Source: Leminorella grimontii ATCC 33999 = DSM 5078
GTDB lineage: Bacteria; Pseudomonadota; Gammaproteobacteria; Enterobacterales; Enterobacteriaceae
Assembly: GCF_000439085.1 (NCBI RefSeq)
Contig: NZ_AUUA01000020.1
Coordinates: 1-41,961 of the forward strand
Length of the DNA: 41,961 nt
Direction of reading: 5' to 3'
The translations under genes and the position numbers were made by a program. The notes beneath the pieces were generated by a model that was not told the origin of the DNA, made no database searches, and saw only the letters and a list, made by a program, of their open reading frames with translations. The number at the start of each line of letters is the position of its first letter. Within the stretch, counting starts at the first letter, position 1. Shown here in pieces: positions 18,305 to 27,106 of the stretch.

Positions 18305-18398
18305 AGCAAAAAACCTCGTTGGTAGCGAGGTTTTCTACTTTTATACTCTCAGTGAACAGGCCACTGTTTAAAAATGGAGTACGGCATTTCTATCTGAC
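18305..18398 (-). ncRNA. Predicted OrzO-like antitoxin sRNA, locus 1
   Basis: An RNA of about 94 nt is inferred. It starts near 18398 from the promoter at 18405-18433 and ends at the bidirectional hairpin 18309-18334. Its first 17 bases are the complement of 18382-18398. That segment recurs with one mismatch at 18626-18642 inside the toxin leader, so the sRNA 5' end can pair with the toxin mRNA. Divergent gene order and pairing in the leader are features of zor-orz loci. No homology search was possible. Confidence 0.7.
18309..18334. terminator. Bidirectional intrinsic terminator
   Basis: The stem AAAACCTCG / CGAGGTTTT has flanking A and T runs on both sides. On the minus strand it ends the predicted sRNA; on the plus strand no upstream gene needs it. 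Confidence 0.85.
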
Positions 18399-18404
18399 TT
18401 CGCA

Positions 18405-18433
18405 AGTGTAACGTTCTCCGTTTTTTATTGCAA
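18405..18433 (-). promoter_or_regulatory. Promoter of the locus 1 antitoxin sRNA
   Basis: TTGCAA (18428-18433) and TACACT (18405-18410) on the minus strand are spaced by 17 bases. The layout is the same as the antitoxin promoter of locus 2, including the TTGCAA hexamer. Confidence 0.65.
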
Positions 18434-18501
18434 TAATAAGCTAGGATTCTGTTATTTATATATTTTATATGGAGATGTCTCGCAATAAACGATATTCGCC
18501 A

Positions 18502-18529
18502 TTGGATGGAAGGAAAGGCGTTTTATAAT
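18502..18529 (+). promoter_or_regulatory. Promoter of the locus 1 toxin mRNA
   Basis: A perfect TATAAT at 18524-18529 has TTGGAT 16 bases upstream. Transcription would start near 18536 and give a leader of about 185 nt, like locus 2. Confidence 0.6.
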
Positions 18530-18625
18530 TTGAGGCGTCAGATTTGCCGTGCTCTGGATTATTTCGGTTTACAAGTCCTGGCTGCCGGACGGGTGGTGCC
18601 GCAGGCAGTGCCCCGATCGGGAGTG

Positions 18626-18642
18626 CGGCTTTTCTATCTGAC
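18626..18642 (+). repeat. sRNA target segment in the locus 1 toxin leader
   Basis: CGGCTTTTCTATCTGAC repeats 18382-18398 with one difference. It lies 80-96 bases before the toxin ATG, the same place as the corresponding segment of locus 2, but has unrelated sequence. Confidence 0.75.
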
Positions 18643-18721
18643 GGTTGAACACCGATGCTGACAGGCGGCGTAAGGGTAAGGTGTCGGCGTCGTACTCCGC
18701 AAGCACGGAGAAGCGGGTGAA

Positions 18722-18799
18722 ATGGACATTCTGTCTGTCATCATCGTCGTTATAGAGCTGCTGTTAGCCCTATTGCGATTGATTGACCTGTTGAGATAG
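18722..18799 (+). CDS. ZorO-like type I toxin peptide, 25 residues (locus 1)
   Basis: The peptide starts MDILSVIIVV and ends ELLLALLRLIDLLR: one hydrophobic membrane helix with the ALLRL motif that is required for toxicity in ZorO of E. coli O157:H7 (family knowledge from memory). It lacks four residues near the N-terminus relative to the locus 2 peptide. It sits behind a leader whose segment 18572-18620 is nearly identical to that of locus 2. GGAG is 12 bases before ATG, so translation may be weak. It should insert in the inner membrane and collapse the proton gradient if not silenced. Confidence 0.82.
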   Translation: MDILSVIIVVIELLLALLRLIDLLR

Positions 18800-18820
18800 C
18801 TCTCGGGTTGAAACGCACCT

Positions 18821-18847
18821 AAGGGGGAGGTACCGCTTCCCCCTTTA
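18821..18847 (+). terminator. Terminator of the locus 1 toxin mRNA
   Basis: The stem AAGGGGGA / TCCCCCTT is followed by a short T run. The sequence GAAACGCAC-TAAGGGGGA before it is shared with locus 2. Confidence 0.8.
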
Positions 18848-18862
18848 ATATATTTATTAAAC

Positions 18863-18891
18863 AACGGCCCCAGCCAAAGCCGGGGCCGTTG
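18863..18891 (-). terminator. Terminator of the dpaL operon
   Basis: A 10-bp GC-rich stem CAACGGCCCC / GGGGCCGTTG is followed on the minus strand by TTTAATAAAT. It lies just after the stop of the MFS gene and also insulates the toxin locus. Confidence 0.82.
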
Positions 18892-18909
18892 AATCCACCA
18901 ATTTAACTC

Positions 18910-20205
18910 TTATGCCTTTTGAGCCGCGCCATTGGCGCGGGCGTTGCTTACGGTTAGCGTTACAACCGCGGAAGCGATAAGCGCGATAATCATAAAGATA
19001 AAGGCGCTGTTATAGCTGCCGCCGCTGCTCTTGATAAGCCAGCCCATGATAGGAGCAGAGACTACGCCCGCCATTTGGCCGCCAAAGTTGACGATACCGG
19101 ACGCGCGGCCCATGATTTTATTCGGAATTGTGTCCATCAGGATGCCCCAGAAGGTCGCCATAGCGAAGAACATAAACAGAGCGGAGATACACTGATAAAC
19201 CACCGCCATATCGGCGCTGACAACGGTAAAGGTCATGTACAGGAAAGCGGCTGCGATAACGGCCGTCACTACGTACAGCATCTTGCGTTGAGGCTTGAAC
19301 TTATCGGAACAGTAGCCGCCGATAAGCGTGCCCGCCGCGCCGAACAGGAACGGAATAGCCGCCATGACGCCGGTCTTGGCCAGAGAGAACTCGCGTACGG
19401 TGATAAGGTAGCTTGGAAGCCAGGTGGAGAAGCCCCAAAAGGTGATATCAAACAGGAACCAGATTGCTGCCATCTGCCATAGAACCGGCATTTTCAGCAC
19501 CTGACTGAACGGCATCGGCGGCTCGGAAGTACTTACGGTCGTACCGTCGGCCGCCAGTTCGTCCAGATCGGCCTGCGTAATGCTGGGATGATCTTTCGGA
19601 TTATCGCGAGTGAAGAAGTAAATCGCCGCCGCAATGAACAGGCCGGGCAGGCCGAGCACGATAAACACCATGTGCCAGCCAAAGGCGCCGATAATGCCTG
19701 CGGCAACCACTACCGCCAGGGCTGGGCCTAAGGTGTTGACGGTAGACTGAATGGCCGTTGCGCGACCGCGCTCTTTGGACGGGAAGTAGGTCGAGATCAT
19801 TTTCCACGATGCAGATGGGAAACAGCCCTCGCCGATGCCGAACAGGAAGCGAACCACCAGCATTAGCGGAAGGGTCAGTACGGCGCCGGTCAGACTGGTA
19901 AATACTGACCACCACGCGATACCGATAGCCATGATTTTACGCGCGCCGAACTTGTCCGCCAGAAAACCACCGGGGATCTGGAAGGCCGCGTAGCCGATAA
20001 AGAAGGCGCTGATGATAAGGCCCTGCTCGGCGGTGTCCAGATTCAGGTCTTTGCCGATGAAGGGGAGAGAGACGCTCATGACCATGCGGTCGAGAAAGGA
20101 GAGCAGCCAGGCGAGCCAAATCAGAGAAAGGACGGTGTATCTGGCCTTCCAGGTTTTGGGCTTGGCCGCATTGACCGCGCCCGAGGCGTTGGATTGTAAA
20201 CTCAT
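18910..20205 (-). CDS. MFS transporter, anion:cation symporter (ACS) family
   Basis: This 431-residue carrier has about 12 membrane helices. The motif GGFLADKFGARK between helices 2 and 3 and RFLFGIGEGCFPSASWKMISTYFPSKERGRATA are typical of the ACS family, which takes up sugar acids and other organic anions. A hydrophilic loop lies near residues 205-230. AAGGA precedes the ATG. It is the last gene of the dpaL operon, so an N-acyl or D-amino acid derivative is the likely substrate; that is inferred from context. Confidence 0.88.
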   Translation of the reverse strand: MSLQSNASGAVNAAKPKTWKARYTVLSLIWLAWLLSFLDRMVMSVSLPFIGKDLNLDTAEQGLIISAFFIGYAAFQIPGGFLADKFGARKIMAIGIAWWSVFTSLTGAVLTLPLMLVVRFLFGIGEGCFPSASWKMISTYFPSKERGRATAIQSTVNTLGPALAVVVAAGIIGAFGWHMVFIVLGLPGLFIAAAIYFFTRDNPKDHPSITQADLDELAADGTTVSTSEPPMPFSQVLKMPVLWQMAAIWFLFDITFWGFSTWLPSYLITVREFSLAKTGVMAAIPFLFGAAGTLIGGYCSDKFKPQRKMLYVVTAVIAAAFLYMTFTVVSADMAVVYQCISALFMFFAMATFWGILMDTIPNKIMGRASGIVNFGGQMAGVVSAPIMGWLIKSSGGSYNSAFIFMIIALIASAVVTLTVSNARANGAAQKA

Positions 20206-20292
20206 AATCGTGATGTCCTTAGGGTAGAGGCGCCCGTCGCGGGCACGTCGTACCCGCGAGGACTGGACCTTTGTTATTGTTTGTTATGGTTC

Positions 20293-21882
20293 TTATTGCT
20301 TTCTAATGACACTACCGCTGCAGGCATAGCTTTCTATGCCGTGGATTAACGCCAAACGCCCGTTAACCATGACTACTTCAATGCCTTCCGGATACTGGTT
20401 TGGCTCGATAAAGGTGCCCTTATCGGCCACCGTGTTCGGGTCCAGCATCACGACGTCGGCGGCGTAGCCTACCTTCAGTAATCCGCGATCGCTTAGGCCC
20501 ATGACTTCCGCCGGCTTGCCGGTCATCTTGCGAATGGCCGCTTCCCAGCTCAGGCACTTTTCTTCTCGTACGTACTTGCCCAGTACGCGAGGGAAAGCGC
20601 CGAAAACGCGGGGGTGGGGCTTACCAGCGCCCATCAGGCCGTCGGTGCAGACGTTTTGTTCCGGACGGCAAAGGAACTTGATGACGTGTTCTTCGGTGCC
20701 GTAGAAGTCGACCATGCCGACGGCGTTCTCTTCTTCGTACAGCAGGTCAAAGGTGGCGTTGTAGGGATCTTTACCGCGCAGCTCGCCGAGCTGAACCAGG
20801 TTGAGGCCCACGGCGTCCTGGTTTTTAGCCGTTTTAGCGCTGGTGACGAAGATTTGGTCCAGACCTGCGAAGTCGATAAAGTTGTCCCAGCCGGGGATGC
20901 CGTTTTTGATGTCTTCAATCATTTTGGCGCGCAGCTCGGGTGACTCCAGGCGCTCAAGCAGCTTGTCGGTGCCGCCGGAATGAACCCAAGGCGGCAGAAT
21001 AACGCCGAGCATGGTGCTGCCCGCCACGTAGGGATATTGGTCGAAAGAGATGCGAATGCCCTCTTTTTGCGCCTGCTCCAACATGCCGAGCATCTGGTCG
21101 ATAAGCCCCCAGTTTTTCTTGCCGCACACCTTCATGTGAGAGATGTGCAGCCAAACGCCGGAAGCCTTGGCGATGTCGATAAGTTCTTGAGTTGACGTAA
21201 TGATGTCGTCCGCTTCGCTGCGCTGGTGGACGACGAAGATACCGTTGTGCTTGGCCGTGACCTTGCATAACTCGATCATCTCAGCGGTATCGCCAAACGC
21301 GCACGGCATATAGATGAGCCCGGTGGACAGGCCAAACGCGCCGGCCTTCAGCTCTCGCTCAAGAATTTCGCACATTTTCGCTACGTCTTCACGAGTGGAG
21401 GGCTTGCCGTCCAGGCCCATGGCTTCCATACGAACGTTGCCGTGGGGCACCAGATAGGCGAGGTTAGTGGCCGGATGGTGCTCTTCCAGCAGCTTGAGAT
21501 AGCCTTCGGTATTTTTAAACTTCCAGTCGATCTTATCGGTATCGCCATCTAAACCGGCGATGTTTTTACGCCAGGCGGCGATGTACTGCTCCGGCAGCGG
21601 CGCGAGAGCGACGCCGTCCTGCCCCAGCAGTTCGGTGGTAATACCCTGACGGATTTTGGCCGACAGCGCGGGGTTAACGATGGCTGAAAGGTCTGAGTGA
21701 GTGTGGGTATCAATAAATCCGGGACAGACGATTTTGCCGGTAGCATCGATCACCTGATCGTTGACGCCCGGGGCTGCCTGACCAATGGCGACGATGCGCC
21801 CTTCGTTAACGACGACGTCGGCGATAAACGCGTCGTTACCGGTTCCGTCGATAACTTTTCCGTTTTTAAATATGGTTTTCAT
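20293..21882 (-). CDS. N-acyl-D-amino-acid deacylase (amidohydrolase)
   Basis: This 529-residue amidohydrolase has the metal motif PGFIDTHTHSD (H60, H62) after an N-terminal beta-sandwich, then HISHMK and the C-terminal VGYAADVVMLDP that closes the sandwich. It resembles D-aminoacylases that split N-acyl-D-amino acids into a carboxylate and a D-amino acid. D-hydantoinase-like activity is possible but less likely from length and motifs. Cytoplasmic, no signal. It lies between the M20 hydrolase and the carrier. Confidence 0.87.
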   Translation of the reverse strand: MKTIFKNGKVIDGTGNDAFIADVVVNEGRIVAIGQAAPGVNDQVIDATGKIVCPGFIDTHTHSDLSAIVNPALSAKIRQGITTELLGQDGVALAPLPEQYIAAWRKNIAGLDGDTDKIDWKFKNTEGYLKLLEEHHPATNLAYLVPHGNVRMEAMGLDGKPSTREDVAKMCEILERELKAGAFGLSTGLIYMPCAFGDTAEMIELCKVTAKHNGIFVVHQRSEADDIITSTQELIDIAKASGVWLHISHMKVCGKKNWGLIDQMLGMLEQAQKEGIRISFDQYPYVAGSTMLGVILPPWVHSGGTDKLLERLESPELRAKMIEDIKNGIPGWDNFIDFAGLDQIFVTSAKTAKNQDAVGLNLVQLGELRGKDPYNATFDLLYEEENAVGMVDFYGTEEHVIKFLCRPEQNVCTDGLMGAGKPHPRVFGAFPRVLGKYVREEKCLSWEAAIRKMTGKPAEVMGLSDRGLLKVGYAADVVMLDPNTVADKGTFIEPNQYPEGIEVVMVNGRLALIHGIESYACSGSVIRKQ

Positions 21883-21959
21883 CGTTATTCTCCGGCGCGG
21901 CGCGCCGAGTCCCGACGCGCTGCTATTTAGGTAAATGTTCTATTTTTTAACAATAATTC

Positions 21960-23144
21960 TTATTTTCCGTACAGGCTCTGGATGATGCCGTAGTAGCCGT
22001 TTGCCGAACCGGTCAGCTGGGAAATCTCGATAAACTCATCGATGGTGTGGGCCAGATTTTCCCGCGAAGGACCGAAGCCGATGGTTTTGATGCCCGCTTC
22101 GCCCGCATAGTGGCTGCCGTTAGTACAGAAGGAATACTGCGTGATAGTTGGCTCAATGCCTACGGAGCGCACGCCCGCCAACGCGGCCTGTACGAACTCG
22201 TCGGATTCTTCAAATACCCAACCGGGGAAGAAACGCTCGCCTTCGATGGTAGAGCCGGTGTAACAGGACTCCTGACCAAAAGCGTAGGATACCTTGCCCT
22301 TAAACTGCGGGTCCTGAGCTTCCAGCTCTTTGAGCGCCTTTTGCAGCGGAGCGATGACGCTCTCTTTGGTTTCGCCCACCAGCAGGCGGCGGTCATAGGT
22401 CGCGCGGCAGTAGTCGGGTACTACGGAAGCGCCTGGGTACGGCGAAGATTTAATGTCGGTCAGTTCCAGGATCCCCAGCCCCAGCACCGGGTGCGTCGGC
22501 GGTGTGACGGTGCGAATTTTGTCGATAAGCTGCGACATCTTGTACACCGCGTTAATGCCCGCCTGGGGGTTAGCGGAGTGGGCAGGCTTGCCGTAGGTTT
22601 CCACTACGATTTCCGCCCGGCCGCGCTGGCCGATTTTCAGATTCAGCTCGGAAGCTTCGCCGATAATGACGTAGTCCGGCTTATAGCGTTCGGACACCAG
22701 GCGAGCGGCAACGCCCTCAAAGCACTCTTCGTGTACGATGCAGGCGACGTAAATCTTGCCGGCAAAGTCGCGCTGGTGGTCCTGACCGTAGAAACCGACG
22801 GCGGAAATCATGGCGGCGACGGCGCCCTTCATGTCGGTGGTACCGCGGCCGTAAATTTTGCCGTCTTCAATGTCGCCACCGTAAGGGTTGCGGCTCCACT
22901 TCTCTTCGTCTACCGGTACGGTGTCGATATGGCCGTCGAACACCAGCGTCTTGCCCGGACGGTTTCCGACGATGCCGCCGACGATGTTGCCGTATTTATC
23001 TACGTGAATGTCGTCAAATTCATAGCTTTTCATCATTTTTTCGATGGCTTTGACTACATCGCCTTCCTGACCGGAGTAGCTCTTTTCGTGGATCAGGGTC
23101 TGGCAGTTTTTAACCACTTCATCAAAACGACTTGCTGATAACAT
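21960..23144 (-). CDS. M20 family hydrolase, YgeY-like
   Basis: This 394-residue di-zinc hydrolase has the ligand set VFDGHIDTV, GRGTTDMKG, IVHEECFEG and a late AHTIDEF histidine. Overall order and length match E. coli YgeY, which also neighbours a diaminopropionate ammonia-lyase. It probably cleaves an amide or peptide bond in a diaminopropionate derivative; substrate unproven. ATG 23144 is chosen because GGAG stands seven bases before it; the longer frame begins at a TTG without support. It lies 34 bases after dpaL. Confidence 0.88.
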   Translation of the reverse strand: MLSASRFDEVVKNCQTLIHEKSYSGQEGDVVKAIEKMMKSYEFDDIHVDKYGNIVGGIVGNRPGKTLVFDGHIDTVPVDEEKWSRNPYGGDIEDGKIYGRGTTDMKGAVAAMISAVGFYGQDHQRDFAGKIYVACIVHEECFEGVAARLVSERYKPDYVIIGEASELNLKIGQRGRAEIVVETYGKPAHSANPQAGINAVYKMSQLIDKIRTVTPPTHPVLGLGILELTDIKSSPYPGASVVPDYCRATYDRRLLVGETKESVIAPLQKALKELEAQDPQFKGKVSYAFGQESCYTGSTIEGERFFPGWVFEESDEFVQAALAGVRSVGIEPTITQYSFCTNGSHYAGEAGIKTIGFGPSRENLAHTIDEFIEISQLTGSANGYYGIIQSLYGK

Positions 23145-23178
23145 GTTTTTTCTCCGTGATAGCCGCAATTACGGGCAA

Positions 23179-24396
23179 TTAATATTTTTTAAAGCTGGGA
23201 ATTTCACCGTCCCACACGATGTCGCGATAGCGCTGCGGGTCGGTGTCGCCTTCCGTGCTGATGACCAGAACGCGGGAATCTTTATTCAAGCCCAGCTGTT
23301 CGCGAAGCTGTGCCATTTCCGGCGAACGCATCAGGATGCTGAGCAGGCCGGTCGTCACCGCACCGGACTCGCCGGAAACGATGTGCGGGTCGCCTGGCAG
23401 CGGATTGCCCAGCGTGCGCATGCCGAGCGTGGCGACGAAGTCCGGGCAGGATGCGAACGCGTTTGCGTAGTCGCGCAGCAGCTCCCAGCCGATGGTGTTG
23501 GCTTCGCCACAGGCCAGCCCTGCCATAACGGTTTGCAGGTCTCCACCGACCGGAATGGCCGAGCCTTTCTTCGAAAGAGCGGAACGATACAGGCAGTCGG
23601 CGATCAGCGCTTCCGCCACGATGACCTTCGGCCGGCTTTCGCCGTAGGCGGCGGTCAGCATGCCTTGCACCATACCGGCAAACGAGCCAACGCCGGCCTG
23701 AACGAAAACGTGCGTCGGCGGCACCTGATGAAGCTGGTTCATCGCTTCCAGCATCAGCGAACCGTAGCCTTGCATAATCCACAGAGGGATCTTCTCGTAG
23801 CCCGGCCAAGCCGTGTCCTGAACGACGACCCAGCCGTGTTCTTTTGCCTGTTCCGCAGTCATACGCACTGCGTCGTCATAGTTCATGTCGACGATTTCCG
23901 CCCGCGCGCCTTCATTACGAATGGCTGTCAGCCTTTCCTGTGAAGACCCCTTTGGCATATAGACGACGGCGTTTTGCTTTAGCTGGCGAGCCATCCACGC
24001 CACGCCGCGGCCGTGATTGCCGTCGGTCGTTGTGGCGAAAGTGACTTCCTTAATCTCTTTTCTCACAGCGTCGCTGGTCATGACCTCAAAGGGCAGCTCG
24101 CTGATATCTTTTCCCATCAGGTCTGCAATGTGCCGGGCCATGGCGTAAGCGCCGCCGAGCACTTTAAACGCTTTCAATCCAAAGCGTTGTGATTCATCTT
24201 TAAGACACAGGCTTTTTATGCCCAGCATTTGAGAAAGCATAGGTAAGTGATAAAGCGGCGTTGGCGCATAGCCCGGCATAGAACGGTGAAAGTTCAACGC
24301 TTTTACCAGCTCCTGATGGCTAAACGACGCGAGCGGCGCCGTAGGGCGTTCAGTGAACGAAGTACGGTTGATAAAGCACTGCAATATGTCCTGCAT
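23179..24396 (-). CDS. dpaL: Diaminopropionate ammonia-lyase
   Basis: This 405-residue PLP enzyme converts 2,3-diaminopropionate (L and, in E. coli, also D form) to pyruvate and two ammonia. The Schiff-base lysine lies in RFGLKAFKVLGG (K78). FATTTDGNHGRGVAW, VQAGVGSFAG and SGESGAV are the phosphate-binding and loop segments. It matches E. coli YgeX closely. First gene of a four-gene operon; a consensus sigma54 promoter lies 70 bases upstream. Confidence 0.94.
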   Translation of the reverse strand: MQDILQCFINRTSFTERPTAPLASFSHQELVKALNFHRSMPGYAPTPLYHLPMLSQMLGIKSLCLKDESQRFGLKAFKVLGGAYAMARHIADLMGKDISELPFEVMTSDAVRKEIKEVTFATTTDGNHGRGVAWMARQLKQNAVVYMPKGSSQERLTAIRNEGARAEIVDMNYDDAVRMTAEQAKEHGWVVVQDTAWPGYEKIPLWIMQGYGSLMLEAMNQLHQVPPTHVFVQAGVGSFAGMVQGMLTAAYGESRPKVIVAEALIADCLYRSALSKKGSAIPVGGDLQTVMAGLACGEANTIGWELLRDYANAFASCPDFVATLGMRTLGNPLPGDPHIVSGESGAVTTGLLSILMRSPEMAQLREQLGLNKDSRVLVISTEGDTDPQRYRDIVWDGEIPSFKKY

Positions 24397-24467
24397 GAAG
24401 AAGCCTCGTTATTGTTTTTAACCAAATGCAACGCGTTAGTTGCATATCTGTCGATAACCATAGAGGA

Positions 24468-24482
24468 GCAAGCGGCGTGCCA
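24468..24482 (-). promoter_or_regulatory. Sigma54 (-24/-12) promoter of the dpaL operon
   Basis: The minus strand reads TGGCACGCCGCTTGC, an exact match to the consensus TGGCACGN4TTGC. The start is predicted near 24456, 60 bases before the dpaL ATG. The divergent gene encodes a sigma54 activator. Confidence 0.95.
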
Positions 24483-24579
24483 TGTTGGTTATAAAAAAGC
24501 TTAAAAATCGTTATTGTCTGATTTTTAATGTATTTTGTGTGATTTTTTTAGAAAGTATAAGGCGGGTAAGGAAAATTGA

Positions 24580-24614
24580 TTATCATTGAGATGATAAATT
24601 ATCATTTTTGATAA
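24580..24614. promoter_or_regulatory. Pair of palindromic activator sites upstream of dpaL
   Basis: Two adjacent palindromes occur: TTATCAT-TGAG-ATGATAA (24580-24597) and TTATCA-TTTT-TGATAA (24599-24614). They lie about 100-130 bases upstream of the sigma54 promoter, the usual place for enhancer sites. The region is very AT-rich, so some chance symmetry is expected, but a third copy at 24709 supports function. Confidence 0.75.
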
Positions 24615-24708
24615 TTTGTGTGATCTGCATGGATAAATAAAAATAATTATTTAAATACAATTAAATAAATTTATTGAATTATAAAATCACTGACTTTTTA
24701 TTTAATGA

Positions 24709-24725
24709 TTATCACTTTTTGATAA
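24709..24725. promoter_or_regulatory. Third TTATCA/TGATAA palindrome, next to the activator start
   Basis: TTATCA-CTTTT-TGATAA lies 27 bases before the GTG start of the activator. It may let the protein repress its own gene. Confidence 0.6.
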
Positions 24726-24752
24726 ACAAGCGATGCCATTGGAGGAACCGCC

Positions 24753-26498
24753 GTGATTTCAGTATTGAGTAACATTCAGGACGATATCTGTAACTATGCG
24801 GATGCTATCTCCGGCATCACGGGCACCGACGTTGAAATCATTGATGAGTCGCTAATGCGCATTGCAGGTACGGGGAAATACCGCCACATGCTCAACCAGA
24901 ACGTGGCTAAAAACGGCTATATCTACCGCCACGTTTTGCAGGTGCAGAAAACCGTATTGATAGAAAACCCCGGAGAAAACGCGCTCTGCCGCAGCTGTGA
25001 GAAGCACCTCTATTGCTCCGAAGTGCTGGATCTGAACGCGCCTATTTTTCTTAACGATCGCGTCATTGGCGTTATCGGCATTATTTGCTCTTCGATGGAA
25101 CAGCGTCAGGCGCTGCTTAACCAGATAGACAAGTTCATCACCTTTATCGAACAGATTGCCGAGATGATTTCCAGCAAGGTGTTCGAGTGTCTCGAACGTT
25201 TACGGGCGCAGGAGACGTTGGGAGCGTTTCGACGGCTGATTGACGCGATGGATCGCGGCGTAGTGGCGATCGACGGCAAGAACCGCATCTGGCACGCTAA
25301 CCTGTCGGCTGAGCGTTTGTTTAACCGGGAAGTGGTAGGGCGTACGCTTGATATCGAAATGACCGGCGACGTGCTGTACGGCGATGAAGAGGCGTGGCTG
25401 ACGCTGGAGGGGCAACGCTACCATGTACTGTGCAAGCAGATTTCCCTGTCGTCGTTCGATAAAGACAGCCTGACGATGGTGATTTTCCACGATGCGCGTG
25501 ACTATATGAGCAAGGTGACGCTTCCCGCCTATGAGTCCGACGGGCGCGCCCGGCTGGTAGGTCACTCCCGGCCAATGGAACAGCTTCGAAATACTATCGG
25601 CAAAGTGGCGGACAGCTACGCCAGCGTGCTTATCACCGGCGAGAGCGGCGTGGGTAAAGAGGTGGTAGCGTTTGCTATTCACCAAAACAGCCCGCGCAAG
25701 GCTCAGCCGTTTGTCACCATCAACTGCGCAGCTATTCCCGAACAGCTGTTGGAAAGTGAACTGTTCGGCTACGTGCGCGGTGCATTTAGCGGCGCGGACC
25801 CCAAAGGGCGGGTAGGGAAGTTTGAGCTGGCCCACGGCGGAAGCCTGTTTTTAGATGAAATCGGCGATATGCCGCTGCACCTTCAGGCCAAGCTGCTGCG
25901 GGTGCTGCAAGAAAAGGCTATTACGCGGGTAGGTTCCAACAACGTAATCAATATCGACGTGCGTATTATCGCCGCTACTAACAAAAACCTTTACGACATG
26001 GTCGAGAACGGTCAGTTTCGGCAAGATCTCTACTATCGCCTGAACGTAGTTCCGCTGGCGCTGCCTTCGCTGCGTGAACGTAAAGAGGATATCGCCATGC
26101 TGGCGCAGTACTTTGCCGATGAGTTTTCCGACAGCTATCAAAGGCCGCGGCAGAAGCTGCCCGCTGACGTCGTCAACCTGCTGTACGCTTACCACTGGCC
26201 GGGGAATATTCGCGAGCTGCGCAATGTGATCGAATATATTTATGTGATGCAGGGGGATGCGTCGGGTATTAATGCCAGTCATCTGCCGCCTCATTTGCTT
26301 CATGTCATGGAAAGGCCGCTAACGGACAGGCCTGACTCGCTACAAAAGGGCTTTACCGCGCCAGCAGAAAAGGACGTTATCGCACAAGCCTTAACGCAGT
26401 TTGGTCACGGCGTAGAAGGGAAAAGGCGGGCGGCGGAACATTTGGGCATCGGTATTGCGACGCTTTATCGCAAAATTAAGCGTTATGATTTGGCCTGA
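24753..26498 (+). CDS. Sigma54-dependent activator, YgeV-like
   Basis: This 581-residue activator has an N-terminal sensory region (about 1-165) with a cysteine cluster [10 protein letters not shown] that could bind a metal or sense redox, and a PAS-like segment at about 165-260. The AAA+ domain has Walker A GESGVGKE (296-303) and Walker B LFLDE. The sigma54-contact loop is GAFSGA (343-348), a serine replacing the usual threonine. A Fis-type helix-turn-helix ends the protein. The start is GTG with GGAGG seven bases before it. It is divergent from dpaL and its probable target is the promoter at 24468. Confidence 0.92.
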   Translation: MISVLSNIQDDICNYADAISGITGTDVEIIDESLMRIAGTGKYRHMLNQNVAKNGYIYRHVLQVQKTVLIENPGENALCRSCEKHLYCSEVLDLNAPIFLNDRVIGVIGIICSSMEQRQALLNQIDKFITFIEQIAEMISSKVFECLERLRAQETLGAFRRLIDAMDRGVVAIDGKNRIWHANLSAERLFNREVVGRTLDIEMTGDVLYGDEEAWLTLEGQRYHVLCKQISLSSFDKDSLTMVIFHDARDYMSKVTLPAYESDGRARLVGHSRPMEQLRNTIGKVADSYASVLITGESGVGKEVVAFAIHQNSPRKAQPFVTINCAAIPEQLLESELFGYVRGAFSGADPKGRVGKFELAHGGSLFLDEIGDMPLHLQAKLLRVLQEKAITRVGSNNVINIDVRIIAATNKNLYDMVENGQFRQDLYYRLNVVPLALPSLRERKEDIAMLAQYFADEFSDSYQRPRQKLPADVVNLLYAYHWPGNIRELRNVIEYIYVMQGDASGINASHLPPHLLHVMERPLTDRPDSLQKGFTAPAEKDVIAQALTQFGHGVEGKRRAAEHLGIGIATLYRKIKRYDLA

Positions 26499-26515
26499 TC
26501 GTGGGGAGAGAGATG

Positions 26516-27067
26516 ATGAGCGATCTTGAAAAACGCGCCAGGGAGTTTGCCACTCGCATTCATGCTGAAGCCAACCAGCGGCGGAAGTATACGCTGGCGC
26601 CCTATATCGTACACCCTGCGGCGGTGGCGGAGCTGGTGCGCTCGGTGCCCCACACGCCGGAAATGCTGGCCGCCGCCTGGCTGCACGATACGGTGGAAGA
26701 TACAGACGTTCGCATAGACGATATTTTTCGCTTGTTTGGCGAATCGGTCGCTCAATACGTGGCGATGGTGACCAAGGTCAGCGTCGAGAGAGACGGCGAC
26801 AGAGAGGCGCGCTTTCTTATCGATCTCCGGCACACCGCGCTCGCCTGTCCGCAGGCGAAAACCATCAAGCTGGCGGACATTATCGACAACTGCCGTACGG
26901 TGGCCGACTTTGACCCTGCCTTTGCCGAAGGCTACTTAGGAGAAAAACGCCGTCAGGTTGCGGTGTTGACTCAGGGGAATACGATGCTGTTTCAGCAGGC
27001 GAATGAGACGATAGCGCGGGGCATAGAGGTGGTTCGAGTATGGAAGAGAGGCCGGAGGCACTTTTGA
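26516..27067 (+). CDS. HD-domain (p)ppGpp hydrolase-like protein
   Basis: This protein of about 183 residues resembles the hydrolase part of SpoT and small MESH1-like enzymes: RRKYTLAPYIVHPAAVAELV, AAAWLHDTVEDT (HD) and KLADIIDN (late D). No synthetase or TGS domain is present. It likely acts on (p)ppGpp or NADPH-like substrates; which is unknown. Adjacent ATGs at 26513 and 26516 and a GTG at 26501 are possible; spacing from GGAG favours 26516. It follows the activator by 17 bases and may be co-transcribed. Confidence 0.82.
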   Translation: MSDLEKRAREFATRIHAEANQRRKYTLAPYIVHPAAVAELVRSVPHTPEMLAAAWLHDTVEDTDVRIDDIFRLFGESVAQYVAMVTKVSVERDGDREARFLIDLRHTALACPQAKTIKLADIIDNCRTVADFDPAFAEGYLGEKRRQVAVLTQGNTMLFQQANETIARGIEVVRVWKRGRRHF

Positions 27068-27106
27068 TGCTGAAGGCTTTGCCGTCATTTCTGGAGGCAT
27101 ATCGCA

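Noticed and set aside
18634-18864. 76-residue minus-strand frame over the locus 1 toxin
   Set aside because: It is the antisense of the leader and ALLRL peptide and has no ribosome site.
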